Shown here piece by piece: positions 1 through 10,351 of a stretch of DNA of 64,000 nt. Below the pieces are notes generated by a model. The model was given only the letters and a program-made list of their open reading frames with translations, made no database searches and was not told the origin of the DNA. Position 1 is the first letter of the stretch. Every line of letters begins with the position of its first letter. The position numbers were made by a program, and so were the translations under genes. This DNA is from Corydoras sp. C115 (lineage: Eukaryota > Chordata > Actinopteri > Siluriformes > Callichthyidae): the NCBI GenBank assembly GCA_019802505.1, contig JAFMOC010000269.1:62001-126000 (forward strand), read 5' to 3'.

Positions 1-96
1 TCCTGAATAAATCAGAACTCTTTGACACACGTCCTTCAGGTAAACTAAGGAAAAAAGTAAACTCATTATTTTGTGTGGTGGTGTGGTTTACTAAAG

Positions 97-127
97 ATCG
101 CTTCTCAGCCTTTTGGCTAAGATCAAG
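97..127 (+). pseudogene. U2 snRNA 5'-end fragment (first 31 nt)
   Basis: These 31 bases start ATCGCTTCTC and run through CCTTTTGGCTAAGATCAAG, which is the conserved 5' end of U2 spliceosomal RNA (known U2 sequence) with one difference (CAGCC for CGGCC). Homology stops abruptly at 127. The branch-point recognition region and everything downstream are missing, so this is not a working snRNA gene. A LINE 5' region begins immediately after. A second short ATCGCTTCTC occurs at about 144-153. The arrangement fits a retrotransposon that inserted into, or templated from, a U2 gene. Confidence 0.8.
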
Positions 128-384
128 AGATCGAGACTGCGATCGCTTCTCTGCAGGTACTTCCTGAAGCCTGGTTAGTGGCTTCGGGTACTCCTGCCAG
201 AGAGGAAATTGTATAGTCGGTTCCGTTTTCAAAACAGGACTAGGCAATTTTTAACTAACTTATTTGCTCTTATTTCTGCTTTGTAGGTTCCTGATTTATC
301 TGCATTTTAAGGTATTTGCTTTTATCTATTTATTTATTGTGATTTTAGTACTTTTTAAGTTAAAGTGCTGTCGGTGCCTCCAAC

Positions 385-1341
385 ATGTCGGCTGTTCGTG
401 CCGGCATGAGGAGGCACCACAGCGTGCGTTTTAAATTTGTTGAAAGGAATGGTAGGCTGCTGGAGATGTCAAGACTGGACTTCTCCAGAAAGTTGATCCA
501 ACAGACGCTTAAATTCACGCCAAATGATTTAAATTGTATTTTGCCTGGGAATAAGGGGTTTGATGTAAGCTTTCGCTCTGCACCACTTTTGAGAAGTTTC
601 TGGCAAAATTTTGAAAATGTAAGAGACCAGATCTCCAGCTTCAAGGTGGAAAAGCTTTCTGACAATTCACTGAAGACAGTGATTGTTAGAATGTTTAATG
701 AAACTGTGACTGGAGTGGTCATGTGTACTTGGCTGGCGAGATTTTGCACAGTGACAGGCCAACCTATTAAGGTGTTAGATGAGGATGGCATATGGAACTG
801 TTCTTGGCGTGTTCCCATTAAACAATGGGAAGACCCAAGCAGTTACCTTGGCCTGAGACAGCTACCCTCTATGATAGTGTTGGGAGAGAACCGTGGCTAC
901 ATCTTCTATCAGGGAATGCCTAAACTTTGCCGCAAGTGTGGTAAGTTCGGCCACCTGATAGAAGCGTGCCAAGAAACTGTTTGTGGTAAGTGCAGAGAAA
1001 TTGGTCACACATATGAACAATGTACCAATGGCAGAAGGTGCAATCTGTGTGGTGAATTAAATCACCTCTACAGAGATTGCCCAAAATCATTTGCCAACAA
1101 GCTAAAGGCTTCTAAAATGGCTGGCCCACCTCTAGAACCTGCGAACAAAGAGGACAGTGCTGTTGTGGCGGGAAATTCAAACCCACAGCCTTCCCCAGTG
1201 ATTGGTCAGGAGCCAGTGGTTGTAGGTGGAGCCAACCAACCAGAAGGAGAAGGCAGTGAAAAGATGGAGAGGAAGAACAGGAAGAGGAAGACACCACAAC
1301 TTTGGAGACAGTTTCTGAGGTCAGTGGAACTCCAAGTGTAA
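385..1341 (+). CDS. LINE ORF1 protein, three CCHC zinc knuckles
   Basis: The 318-residue open frame starts at the ATG at 385. Three consecutive CX2CX4HX4C knuckles lie at about residues 182-238 (CRKCGKFGHLIEAC, CGKCREIGHTYEQC, CNLCGELNHLYRDC). The upstream part is an ORF1-type nucleic-acid-binding region and the tail is Gly/Pro/Glu-rich. Retrotransposon ORF1 proteins of this kind coat the element RNA and accompany it to the target. The frame is intact, but a continuation at about 1416-1640 in another frame suggests that the original C-terminus was longer and was cut by a frameshift. Similarity to host ZCCHC3-type proteins is a family-level resemblance only. Confidence 0.75.
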   Translation: MSAVRAGMRRHHSVRFKFVERNGRLLEMSRLDFSRKLIQQTLKFTPNDLNCILPGNKGFDVSFRSAPLLRSFWQNFENVRDQISSFKVEKLSDNSLKTVIVRMFNETVTGVVMCTWLARFCTVTGQPIKVLDEDGIWNCSWRVPIKQWEDPSSYLGLRQLPSMIVLGENRGYIFYQGMPKLCRKCGKFGHLIEACQETVCGKCREIGHTYEQCTNGRRCNLCGELNHLYRDCPKSFANKLKASKMAGPPLEPANKEDSAVVAGNSNPQPSPVIGQEPVVVGGANQPEGEGSEKMERKNRKRKTPQLWRQFLRSVELQV

Positions 1342-1735
1342 TTGAAGAAACCAGCTCACTAGCACTCAACAATGTAAGAGCCCAGCGGTATCTCCTTTGA
1401 GTATCTCATCAGAGAATGAAGCAGAGGGCGAAACAGGGTTCAGGTAGTTCTTCTTCAGGAGACCTGAACCGTCTATGGCCCTCTAATTCGCCAAATGAGG
1501 TATCCTTCTTATGTGTTGAGCTAACATCATCCACACCGAAGGTCCCACAAGAGCACAGCTCTGTGAGAACTGAGGCCAGTCACCATTGCTGCCTTCCAGC
1601 TCCCAAACAAGGGGAGAAAAGGGAGCTGCATGTGTCATAGGACATGACATGATTTTAAGGTGTTTTTAAACCTCTGTATTGCCTGTTTTTAGTATCTTTT
1701 AAGGGAGTACTGTTTTTTTTTATCCTAAAGTGCCA

Positions 1736-2186
1736 ATGACTCTCACAATCGCAACAATCAATGTCCGAAGTGTGAGAGCTCAAACACGAGCACATATTGT
1801 ATTATCCCATCTAAACACTCTTAGTGCAGATGTGTTTCTGTTGCAAGGGAAAATGGGAACAGATGTGTACCACCGGACCCTCCATCTGGAGTGGATCCAA
1901 TTTTAACCGGGCAGATGGAGTGGCCATTTTAATAAAGAACCCCCACATCTTGGTGAAGGGCAGCACTGTGGTGAGACCAGGACGGGTGCTTTTAACTCAC
2001 CTGACTTTTTTAGATAGGGATTTTACGGTTTTAAATGTGTATGGTTTTAATGACAAAAATGAACTGACTCCCCTTTTCTTCTCTGATCACGCAATGCTTT
2101 CCTGCACCCTGTCACTCCCCATTGGTGTGACCGTAGGGAGAGGTAACAGTTCCTTATGTAGCCTGAAGCCATTTACAGTAGGCTAA
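1736..2186 (+). pseudogene. LINE ORF2 endonuclease remnant (Tx1 type)
   Basis: An ATG at 1736 opens with TLTIATINVRSVRAQ, a typical APE endonuclease start (the N of INVRS is the metal-binding Asn). The frame shifts at about 1850 and continues in the frame open from 1824, with NRADGVAILIKN and FTVLNVYGFNDK. It then jumps to FFSDHAMLSC, the catalytic SDH box that ends the domain, so roughly the middle third is deleted. No reverse transcriptase follows. The domain would nick the target DNA, here possibly U2 genes. It is not functional as it stands. Confidence 0.7.
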
Positions 2187-3470
2187 CAGAATTTAATTTA
2201 CTTTTGCAATTTGCTCTGCAACTATATTTATTTATTATTTTCTAATTTTTCAGGGGAAAATTATTCAAATTACTGCAGAAACCATTAGACAAAGTATCAC
2301 AGTCCTACAAACGTCAGACCCAGAGGGCCCTGAACAGCATCCTTATGACCAGTATGGCTTTTGGTCAAAACTGTGTCAGGAGTTGGCTGTACCTAACACT
2401 GTAAACAACCGCAAACGACTGAAAAATGCACATGTTCAGTACCTAAAGGTAAATTTATAGTGTGTTTTTTTTATTAATTCAAGTGTTTCTCAGAATTTGC
2501 CATAGATATTTGCATAGCTTTTTTTTTTTTTTTTGGTTGGTGTTTAAAACTTCCTAAGCATGATTGATGAAATAAAATAGATAAAATTGTTTAATTTAAT
2601 GAAATAGTGTTTTCCTATTTGGCCAGCTTTTGAGATTGTGTATAAAATGACATTGTTTTATACACACACAATGTTTAAAAAAAATATATACATTTTGTGT
2701 GAAACATTGTGCCAAAATAGATACCGGTATCTGAACTTGCATTTGGAGTGCAGAAAACTTGTGCGCCGGATTCCAACAACACGGACATATTTGCCATCGA
2801 AGAGGTAAAGCAAATATTTCTATTCGGTATTACAGCATCCCATATCTTATTGTATTTTATACATTATTCAAGATCATAGACAAAAATAAATGATAAATGT
2901 GCAATGTCACACTCAAATGATAACATTTAAACTAAGTACCGTTTTTGCACTTTATAGATTCTCATTAAGAAGTAGATATTCCATATTATATCATATTATA
3001 TTTGTGCAACATTGCTTAGAATTATCTAATACAGTAATATGTATTAAAAATGCAATCTCTCATATAGATTTAAAATATTATGAATATAGGTTTATAATCA
3101 TTATCACTTAATAGTACACATTGTCCTCAACAGTTTTTATATTTATAATATAACATTTATCTATTTACATGTCTTAGTAATAATGTAATGTAAAATAATG
3201 TTTAAATAATGTGCAATTTTTATGAATGACTTTTTTTTCTCTGGGACTAATAGTAATTTGTCTATCATCCCATACATCTATCTACACTATATTGCCATAA
3301 GCATTCACTCACATATATACACTTATTGTGTATTTTTCTTGTTCCACTTACCTAATAGCTAAACTGATAAGTTCATTCAAAATCAGCTTATTCTGCAATT
3401 ATAGACTGTAGTCCATCTGTTTCTATAGATATATTATATATTTTTTTGTTTGTTTGTTATTCATGTGTAG

Positions 3471-3801
3471 AGTACTGGGAAGCAGTCAGAGTCTCCAGAC
3501 AGCACCAATTCCCATGAACATGTAAGTTATTACTAAATTGAATAAATAATTTATTTTGCATTATATGTTTGGAAATTATTGTTATTAATATGTTTGCTAT
3601 TTATGTTTAGAGTACCAGAAAGCAGTCACGGTCTCCAGACAGCACAAATTCCCATGAAGATGTAAGTTATTTCTAAATTGAATAAGTTATTTATTTTGCA
3701 CTATATGTTTGCTTTCCGGTACTTTAAACATAAATAGCAAACATATTAATAATAATAATGTGCAGTCACAGTCTTCAGAAAGCACAAATTCACTTGAACA
3801 T
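3471..3801 (+). repeat. Tandemly triplicated micro-exon
   Basis: Three near-identical blocks encode the same Ser-rich peptide: 3471-3521 (STGKQSESPDSTNSHEH), 3611-3661 (STRKQSRSPDSTNSHED) and 3762-3801 (VQSQSSESTNSLEH). Each is followed by GTAAGT, and the first two follow an AG acceptor. All keep phase 0, so the exon can be added or skipped without a frameshift. The third copy has lost its normal acceptor region to an inverted segment (3709-3757 is the reverse complement of about 3577-3625). Confidence 0.75.
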
Positions 3802-5639
3802 GTAAGTTATTTCCAGTGGGTTTTTTTTTAGTATTTAAGTAATTTTATTATTAATTGTTACTGTATATTGTTAATTACTTAATGTGTTTGATTTCATTTT
3901 GCTTGAATATGTTTTATGTAAGTGAAAATTTATCTGCTGTAAAAAATTATTGTTGAATTGTTCTGGAATGTGATATTTAAATATATATCTATTTAATATC
4001 CTAAATAAAATCCATGCTATTTTTCAGTATTCTTTTACAGCACTGAAATCATCAGTGAAAAAATCCTGAGTGGAATTTCCATGTGTACAATGTGCCTGAC
4101 TCAGCTATTTTTTACATCCCACGTGAAAATGGGACAATCTACGCAAAAAAACAGTATAAAAGTAGCTTTAAAGGACTGGAGTGGACAAATGTGATTGCTA
4201 ATTCCATTCGTTCAGCCTATCCTAATTGCAGCTTTGGTTTTGTACAGCACACTGTGAAAAGACAAAACTCACAAAGGAAGACACCACTGTTCAGATGTGA
4301 AGGTTATCGTACATTCAGTGACTGCACAATAACTTGTGCAGTGGTTGTGCCAAATGAACTTGAGTTTAAAGCTACAGCGAAATTTTATGGTAGGGTTGCT
4401 CGACACTGCAGAAAGGAAAAAATATATCAGAGGAGATGAGAGGGAAACCATTTACCAAGCTCTAGAGATTAAGGTGCCAAGAGCTCTTTACTTGGAGAAG
4501 CTTGGAAAACTCAGCACTGATGTAATGAGTCTGGAAACCGGGATGAGTGTCCAAGGCCATCTGTTCTAAAAACCCTATCATGGAGCTGTAGGGGAAAAAA
4601 AGATGCCACCCAAATGAAATTCTCAGCCTTAGCCTGATAGTGGAGGATATGTTGCAGAAGGTCATCCTTCATCTCAGAGGTGTGATGCTGTGGTCAGAAA
4701 GAAGGTGGTCTAGAAATATTTCACAATAGGTGCAAAGAAGACATTGTATATCTTGATGCAACAGGGAGCATTACAAAGAAGAGAAGTCATCAAAGGCTCC
4801 ATTTTATGTGTATGAGCTTGTTGTCCGCAACCCTAAAAGAGATCATCACCCTTTCCAGTTGAGACCTTTCTTACTTGTGACCACACCATAGCATATGTGC
4901 AATACTTTTTAGCTTCATTTAAAGCACACCACAGAAAACTACTTGGAAAATCTCTGCATCCAAAAATGATTGTCTGTGATGGGTCTGTGGTGCTTTTACA
5001 AGCAATTGCACACACATTTTTCAATTGCAATCTGAACAATATACTGACAACATACTACAGGATTGTCACCGGAAAAGCCACTATGCAGGATTGCTCAGTA
5101 ACAATTCTTCATCGCTGCCTCAGTCACCTAATGAAAAATGCAAAATCACACTGCAAAAAAACAGTAAGTATTATGTATGGTTCAGATTTGTCATAGTATA
5201 GTACAACATACAATGAATGTTGATTATCTTAAAAAACTAAAGTTTTGTCAACTTAGGCTTTCTTATTTTTCATGGTTAATTTCAAGTTGTAATGTTACCT
5301 GTTTAAGTTGGCTTTCAATATTTAAACACATTTTTTTTATATTTACAACAGTCTTCCAAAGCCTTATCGCTTTGGTATACATCTGATTGGCCTGCTGACA
5401 TCAGCACATAGCCTGCAAGAGCTTGTGGATATAATCACAAGCATCACTGTTGTCATCTCCAGTCCATGTAGTGGCCAAAATGTGGAAAGACATTTTCAGA
5501 ACATTCAGACAATGCTGGCACGCCTTGGTGAATCCACGTTTGTGGATTCCCAAATCAGATCTGAGGCTATGGTAAAATTTGAAATCCAGTTTATTCTATA
5601 AATAGTACAGTATACATGAATATTTATGTTTTCATAAAA

Positions 5640-5753
5640 AATGAAAACATACTGCTTAAGTAGCTTGATCAGCATATATAAAATGACACTTAGGCCTATT
5701 AGGTCATTTTATATATACTGATCAAGCTACTTAAGCAGTATGTTTTCATTTTT
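5640..5753. repeat. Long inverted repeat in a transposase intron
   Basis: The stretch from about 5640 (AATGAAAACATACTGCTTAA) is repeated in reverse complement ending at about 5753, with arms near 50 bp and only a short GGCCTA-containing centre. It would form a long hairpin in RNA or a cruciform in DNA. It lies between the exons ending at 5571 and starting at 5759. It could be a small palindromic MITE or an inverted duplication. Confidence 0.85.
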
Positions 5754-7077
5754 CTCAGGTGATCTTGGAAGACATGGTCAAGGAAACTCATATGAAAGAC
5801 TTTCCAAGAATATATTCTTTCATAGAATAAGTCAAAAGGACACACAGGTAAAATATTAGAAAATGTACAGAAAAATTACAATGTTTATTGGAATTATACT
5901 TAGGTTGTTGGCCCTAAATTACATTATTTAAGTCAGGCCCATTAAGTCAGCCCATTACTGTGCCTTCAAAAGACCTGCAGCTTTGATATTTTACATAAGC
6001 CTGATCTATTGCTTTTAGTAATACATTTTAACTACAGTTTATAACTGGACATTTTTTTAGAACTACACAACTGACAACAAAACTCAAGGCATCATGGAAA
6101 AAAGTCAATGGGAGCTTAAGCAAATCCGCTTCCAAAGGCGTAGGCTGACTAGGCTTGATGGCTTTGTCAACACCTATCAAGCCACTCACATAGCCCTACT
6201 GAGGGAATATGAAGATTGCAAAAGATCCATCAGAAAGGTATTCTATTACTAATAGTGAATTTGATACTACTGTCTGAGTTAGTAATTCATCAGCATGAAC
6301 AGATTTTTAAATGTCAGGACATTCCAAATGTGTGATTACAGTTATATCGAATTGAGACTGAAAAATGGAAACATAAGAAACAACAAGAGGGGAGTGTATG
6401 TGACACCATTTCCATTTCTGAGTCCAACTTTATTAAAGGTAACTAAATCACACAATGTTTTTGTTATTTCTATCATCAATTGCATTATATTTAATTATTT
6501 ATTTATTTATTTATTTATTTTTAAGAAAAAACAAAAACAGTCAATAATTGTGCAGTCGGATGATATCATCAAACCAAATGCTACTGCTGAGGTACATTAA
6601 ACCACTACTGCTGAGGTACTTTAAAATTTTGGAATTTTTTTTCTTTGGATCATATTGCAAATGGTGTTATTTACAATTTCATGTATTTGTACTAGACTAC
6701 ACGAGTAGCCACACGACAAATCATGTGGACAAAGAGGGGACATTTCTGTGGAATCAAATGTGGTATGAATTCATTATTGCAGTTCTACATAATTACTTAT
6801 CTACATTAAAGTAATGAACACAGAGAAAAGAGGAAGTGGCATAACGGAAAGCAAATTAGCTTGTGGGCAATTACAGTGGCTTTGTCAATCAGATGATTAA
6901 GATGATGAAGTAATTAACATGTAAGCTAATTTCACCTAAATTCTGAGTTATGGATTACAGATTTACATTTCTATGCATATAGGATATAGATATACAATTA
7001 TATTGCATCCTTTATAGTTTATCTTTGCCTTTTATATAGCAGAATTTAATTGTAACAGTATTTATTTGTTTTAACAG

Positions 7078-7956
7078 CAACATTCAGCAAAGGAAACAAC
7101 ACAACCTATTGATAAGAAAAAATGACAAAACAAAAAAAAAAAAAAAAAGAAGAAGGAAAACTCACTTGGGCCGATGTGGCAGTCTTTCAGTCCACTAGAG
7201 GAAATTCCAGTAGAAAAGCTTCAAAGAGCACTGACTGTTCGACTTCTGAGCAACATCTTACATCAGGATTACTGGCTTACTAGTGATGAAATTGACTTGG
7301 CATGCTACTACCTTGCCCGAGATAATTCACAAATTGATGGATTTCAGTTGGTTTTACTATATAATGGACTCAAATCTGGAGGGATAGTTGCTACTCCTAG
7401 ACGACTCTTCATACAATTGTTAAACACTGGTGGCAATCATTGGGTGACTGCCAGCAATATATTTTGTGGGGAGCATCAAGTTTGTGTCTACGACAGCCCA
7501 ATGCACGAACTTGACAACAGTGCAAAACAGGCACTGTCATGGATGTTGCGGCCAAGGGCCCCAGAATTTATGGTGATTATGCCAGATGTACAACAACAAA
7601 AAAGCAACATATGTGTTTTTTTGGCCATTGCTTTTGCTGATGCCATTTTTAGGGGGCTGCCTCCAGAACAATGCTATTTTACTGAAAAGCGGATCAGAGC
7701 ACAACTTTATGCATCTCTTACTAAAGAAACAACAGGATTCAAAATTGGACCTCGGCAACACAACAGAGTAAATAAGAAATCACAACAGACTACAGTTAAG
7801 GTTCACTGCTTGTACAGAACAGCCTACAATGGGGAGATCATGGTGCAGTGCCCTGACTGCAAAGAGTGGTTCCATCCTTCTTGCGCCAGCATCCATGAAA
7901 CAGCGGTGAATACAGAAGAGGAATGGCAGTGCCCAAACTGCACCTCAGAAGAATAA
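7078..7956 (+). CDS. Ulp1-like cysteine protease with C-terminal PHD-like finger
   Basis: The open frame from the ATG at 7174 has 260 residues. The exon probably starts at 7078 after TTTAACAG, so the real protein may be longer and joined to the upstream transposase exons. Ulp1/SENP-type catalytic residues are visible in order: His89 (GGNHWVTASN), Asp107 (VCVYDSP), Gln140 (PDVQQQ) and Cys147 (SNICVFLAIAFA). The usual Cys-Gly is Cys-Val here. Residues 212-256 form a PHD-like zinc finger (MVQCPDCKEWFHPSC ... WQCPNC) in which the usual second Cys is Tyr. Such proteases cleave SUMO or ubiquitin-like tails and are known as passengers or fusions in large eukaryotic DNA transposons. Function here is inferred. 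No in-frame damage is seen. Confidence 0.65.
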
Positions 7957-8344
7957 ATTAAGTATAATTCTTTAATATGCTGGAACACAAGCATCTAGGT
8001 TTTCAAAAATATATGTACATTTTCTTGTATCTGTAATTATGTACAATAAATTATCATTATTAAGGAAAAAATGCAATGGGCTCATTTAAATATATAAGAC
8101 AAAGTCCTGTCTGAAGACTCAATGTCATTGGGCTAGACATTAACACATTAACGTTTATGTCATTTAAATGGCATAATTTCAATGCACGGCTGGGTTAAAG
8201 GGAGGACTAAATTCATAATGTGTAAAAAATACTGTCAAATAGATAATTTTCATTTTTCATGTCTTAGTGGTGCGTCAGTCAGCGCAAGGGGGAAAGGAGG
8301 CAGATAAAACCAATGAATTAACTGTTCTAAGTACTAAACGTAGA
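7957..8344. other. 3' flank of the Ulp1/PHD gene
   Basis: This is AT-rich sequence with AATAAA at about 8045 (ACAATAAATTATC), which could serve as the polyadenylation signal of the protease gene. No reading frame or repeat was recognised. Terminal inverted repeats of the transposon were not found here. Confidence 0.4.
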
Positions 8345-9222
8345 CACTCATCCTAAGTGATGCTCTGAAACTTATAGTGATGATAGACAAGACATTCAAC
8401 TGTCAAGTAGTGGTGGAATGGTTTAGGAATTATGGGTCATTTTTTTTAATTCAATCAGTCTATTCCATATATGTATAATTCGCCTAAAAGTAATATGATT
8501 TTAACATAGCTTTATTAAAAAAAGTTTTACAGTGAAATCCTCTGAAATTTACAGTGGTGGTGGAAATGACCTCTACCTGTCATGCAGTAGTGGAATGGTT
8601 TAGACATTATGGGTAGTTTCTGATAAATTGATGTCCAATCATAGTCTATACCATCTATATAATTTGCCTAAAGGCAGTATAATTTTAACATGACTTTATT
8701 AAAATATGGTACAGTGAAATCCTCTGAAATTTACAGTGGTGATGGCCAAGACCCCTATCTATCATATAGTAGTGGAATGGTTTAGACATTATGGGTAATT
8801 TTAAAAAAATTTATATCCAAATCAGTCTATTCCATGTATGTATAAATCGCCTAAAGGCAGTATAATTTTAACATGAGTTTATTAACAATTGGTACAGTGA
8901 AATCCTCTGAAATTTAGAGTGGTGGTGGAAATGACCTCCCCCTGTCATATAGTAGTAGAATGGTTTAGATATTATGGATAATTTCTGAGAAGTTGATTTC
9001 CAATTGTAGTCTATTCCATATACAGTATGCACAATTCCCCCAACGGTAGTGTGATTTAAACATGACAATTGGTACAGTATATAATACAATAACAATTGGT
9101 ACAGTGAAATCCTCTGAAATTTACAGTGGTGATGGAAAAGACCCCTACGTATTATATAGTAGTGGAATGGTTTAGACATTATGGGTAATGTTTGAGATAT
9201 TGTCCTCCAAAATCAGTTTATA
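8345..9222. repeat. Satellite-like tandem array, period about 180 bp, five copies
   Basis: The anchor TAGTGGAATGGTTTAGACAT recurs at about 8414, 8591, 8772, 8955 and 9162 (spacings 177, 181, 183, 207). Each unit also contains GGTACAGTGAAATCCTCTGA (absent from the first copy) and a GCCTAAAGG-like segment. The copies are clearly diverged, so the array is old. It begins about 390 bp after the Ulp1/PHD gene. Confidence 0.85.
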
Positions 9223-9284
<62 letters not shown>

Positions 9285-9312
9285 TATAAACTGATACTAT
9301 ATATATAACTGA

Positions 9313-9374
<62 letters not shown>

Positions 9375-9404
9375 TTGTGTGTGTGTATTTATATATACAA
9401 GGGT

Positions 9405-9496
<92 letters not shown>

Positions 9497-9500
9497 CTAA
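9212..9500. repeat. Long (AT)n tract with palindromic borders
   Basis: Alternating AT runs for roughly 270 bp, with short TG and CTGATACT interruptions. The flanks AGTTTATACCAT (about 9214) and ATGGTATAAACT (about 9281) are reverse complements, so the first part is one large palindrome. Such tracts are fragile and often break or slip. Confidence 0.9.
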
Positions 9501-10200
9501 ATATAAGGGTTAAAGTCCTTTGAAAAAGTCTAATTTACAGTGTTCTGTGAACTACCGTAATACTGAGTATATAGGAGCACTTATATTTAAAGCGCGGATG
9601 ACTTCACCGTGAATCGCTAAACCACGGATCACTTGACTCCGGTCAAAAAAAGGGGAAAAATTTGAGTAGAGAAACGGGGGATTAAGACCTGCGAAAGTTA
9701 CATCGATGCCACGCCGACCTATTAACAATCAACCAGTACACCTTGCCTCTCCGAAATTCAGGAATGGCTAGTCAATCTACCAGGACTTTACCGGAACTGT
9801 GTTTGATCTATACCCCGAACGAGCGGGGAGAAAATCTTCTCCCCCATATTTTTCCAAAAAATTCCAAAGATTGTATGATATGCATATCAGAAAACCACTC
9901 ATTTGTGTGCACACCCCAAAATATACATGTAGCACATAATTTAAAAAAATGATAATAATTGTGTCCAACACCGCACTCCACACAGGAAAAATATTTTTTT
10001 CGCTCCCAGGGTACTCATGACCAGTCCCTTGTATGCCCCCAGGTCTCTTAGTTCCCGCAGGTTTTCGTTCCAGGTCCCGCCTCGTTGCTCCAGTCGCGGC
10101 TTGTTGTCCCAGAAAGTCCCGGGTGAAGCTAGCTCCATTCCACGGATTCGGCAGGTAAGTTGTTTTTTCTACAGGTCTTTAAAAGCTCAGATATAAGTTC
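9501..10200. other. Unassigned sequence at the edge of the composite repeat domain
   Basis: Short open frames exist, but none has recognisable motifs or long length. The segment precedes the minus-strand hammerhead-like core and may be part of the same Penelope-type terminal region. Nothing else was recognised. Confidence 0.4.
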
Positions 10201-10223
10201 TGGTCCCAAATATGCTATAATAA

Positions 10224-10262
10224 TTCCCAACGTTTTGCTCCAATAGAGCTTCATTAGGGGAA
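10224..10262 (-). ncRNA. Degenerate hammerhead-ribozyme-like core
   Basis: Read on the minus strand the order is TTCCC, CTAATGA, a GCTC/GAGC stem with loop TATTG, AAAA, CGTT, GGGAA. This is the hammerhead layout (CUGAUGA, stem II, GAAA), with one change in each core box and a possible stem I from TTCCC and GGGAA. Penelope-like elements are known to carry small hammerheads. Two better cores with the opposite strand sense lie at 28.8 and 31.2 kb. Activity is unlikely given the core changes. Confidence 0.5.
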
Positions 10263-10351
10263 GAAAATTGCTGTTGTTTTTACGCAAGCGCCAAGCTACT
10301 GAGCTCCCTTTTATATAAAAAAAATTCTATAGCTAAGCATACTGTATCTAC

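Larger units (their letters stand above)
128..2186 (+). mobile_element. Tx1-clade (Keno-like) LINE, 3'-truncated
   Basis: The segment holds a roughly 250-bp 5' UTR, an ORF1 with three CCHC zinc knuckles, and the remains of an APE-type endonuclease ORF2. The reverse transcriptase and 3' end are absent, which is unusual because LINE copies normally lose the 5' end. Known biology: Tx1-clade elements of the L1 group called Keno insert specifically into U2 snRNA genes of fish. The U2 fragment directly upstream is the main reason for this assignment. The exact family name is an inference. Confidence 0.65.
2254..6237 (+). pseudogene. Intron-containing Mutator-like (MULE/Phantom-like) transposase
   Basis: Exons were inferred from open frames bounded by AG and GT. 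They are 2254-2448 (65 codons), 2721-2804 (28 codons), two 17-codon exons at 3471-3521 and 3611-3661, a long core at about 4052-5163, then 5352-5571, 5759-5847 and 6061-6237 (59 codons). The core carries a Cys-containing DNA-binding-like N-terminus (SIRSAYPNCSF, FRCEGYRTFSDCTITC), a first Asp in IVYLDATGSI (about 4745), a second Asp in MIVCDGS (about 4968), and a Cys/His pair in LHRCLSHLMKNA, the order seen in MULE transposases. Frameshifts near 4435 and 4775 and a stop in exon 5759-5847 mark it as decayed. The same layout recurs on the minus strand at 33-35 and 41-43 kb. The superfamily assignment is inferred from motif order. Confidence 0.55.

Noticed and set aside
8345..9222. CRISPR-like array
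   Set aside because: The units are 180 bp, diverged and contiguous, without constant short repeats and unique spacers; it is a eukaryotic satellite.
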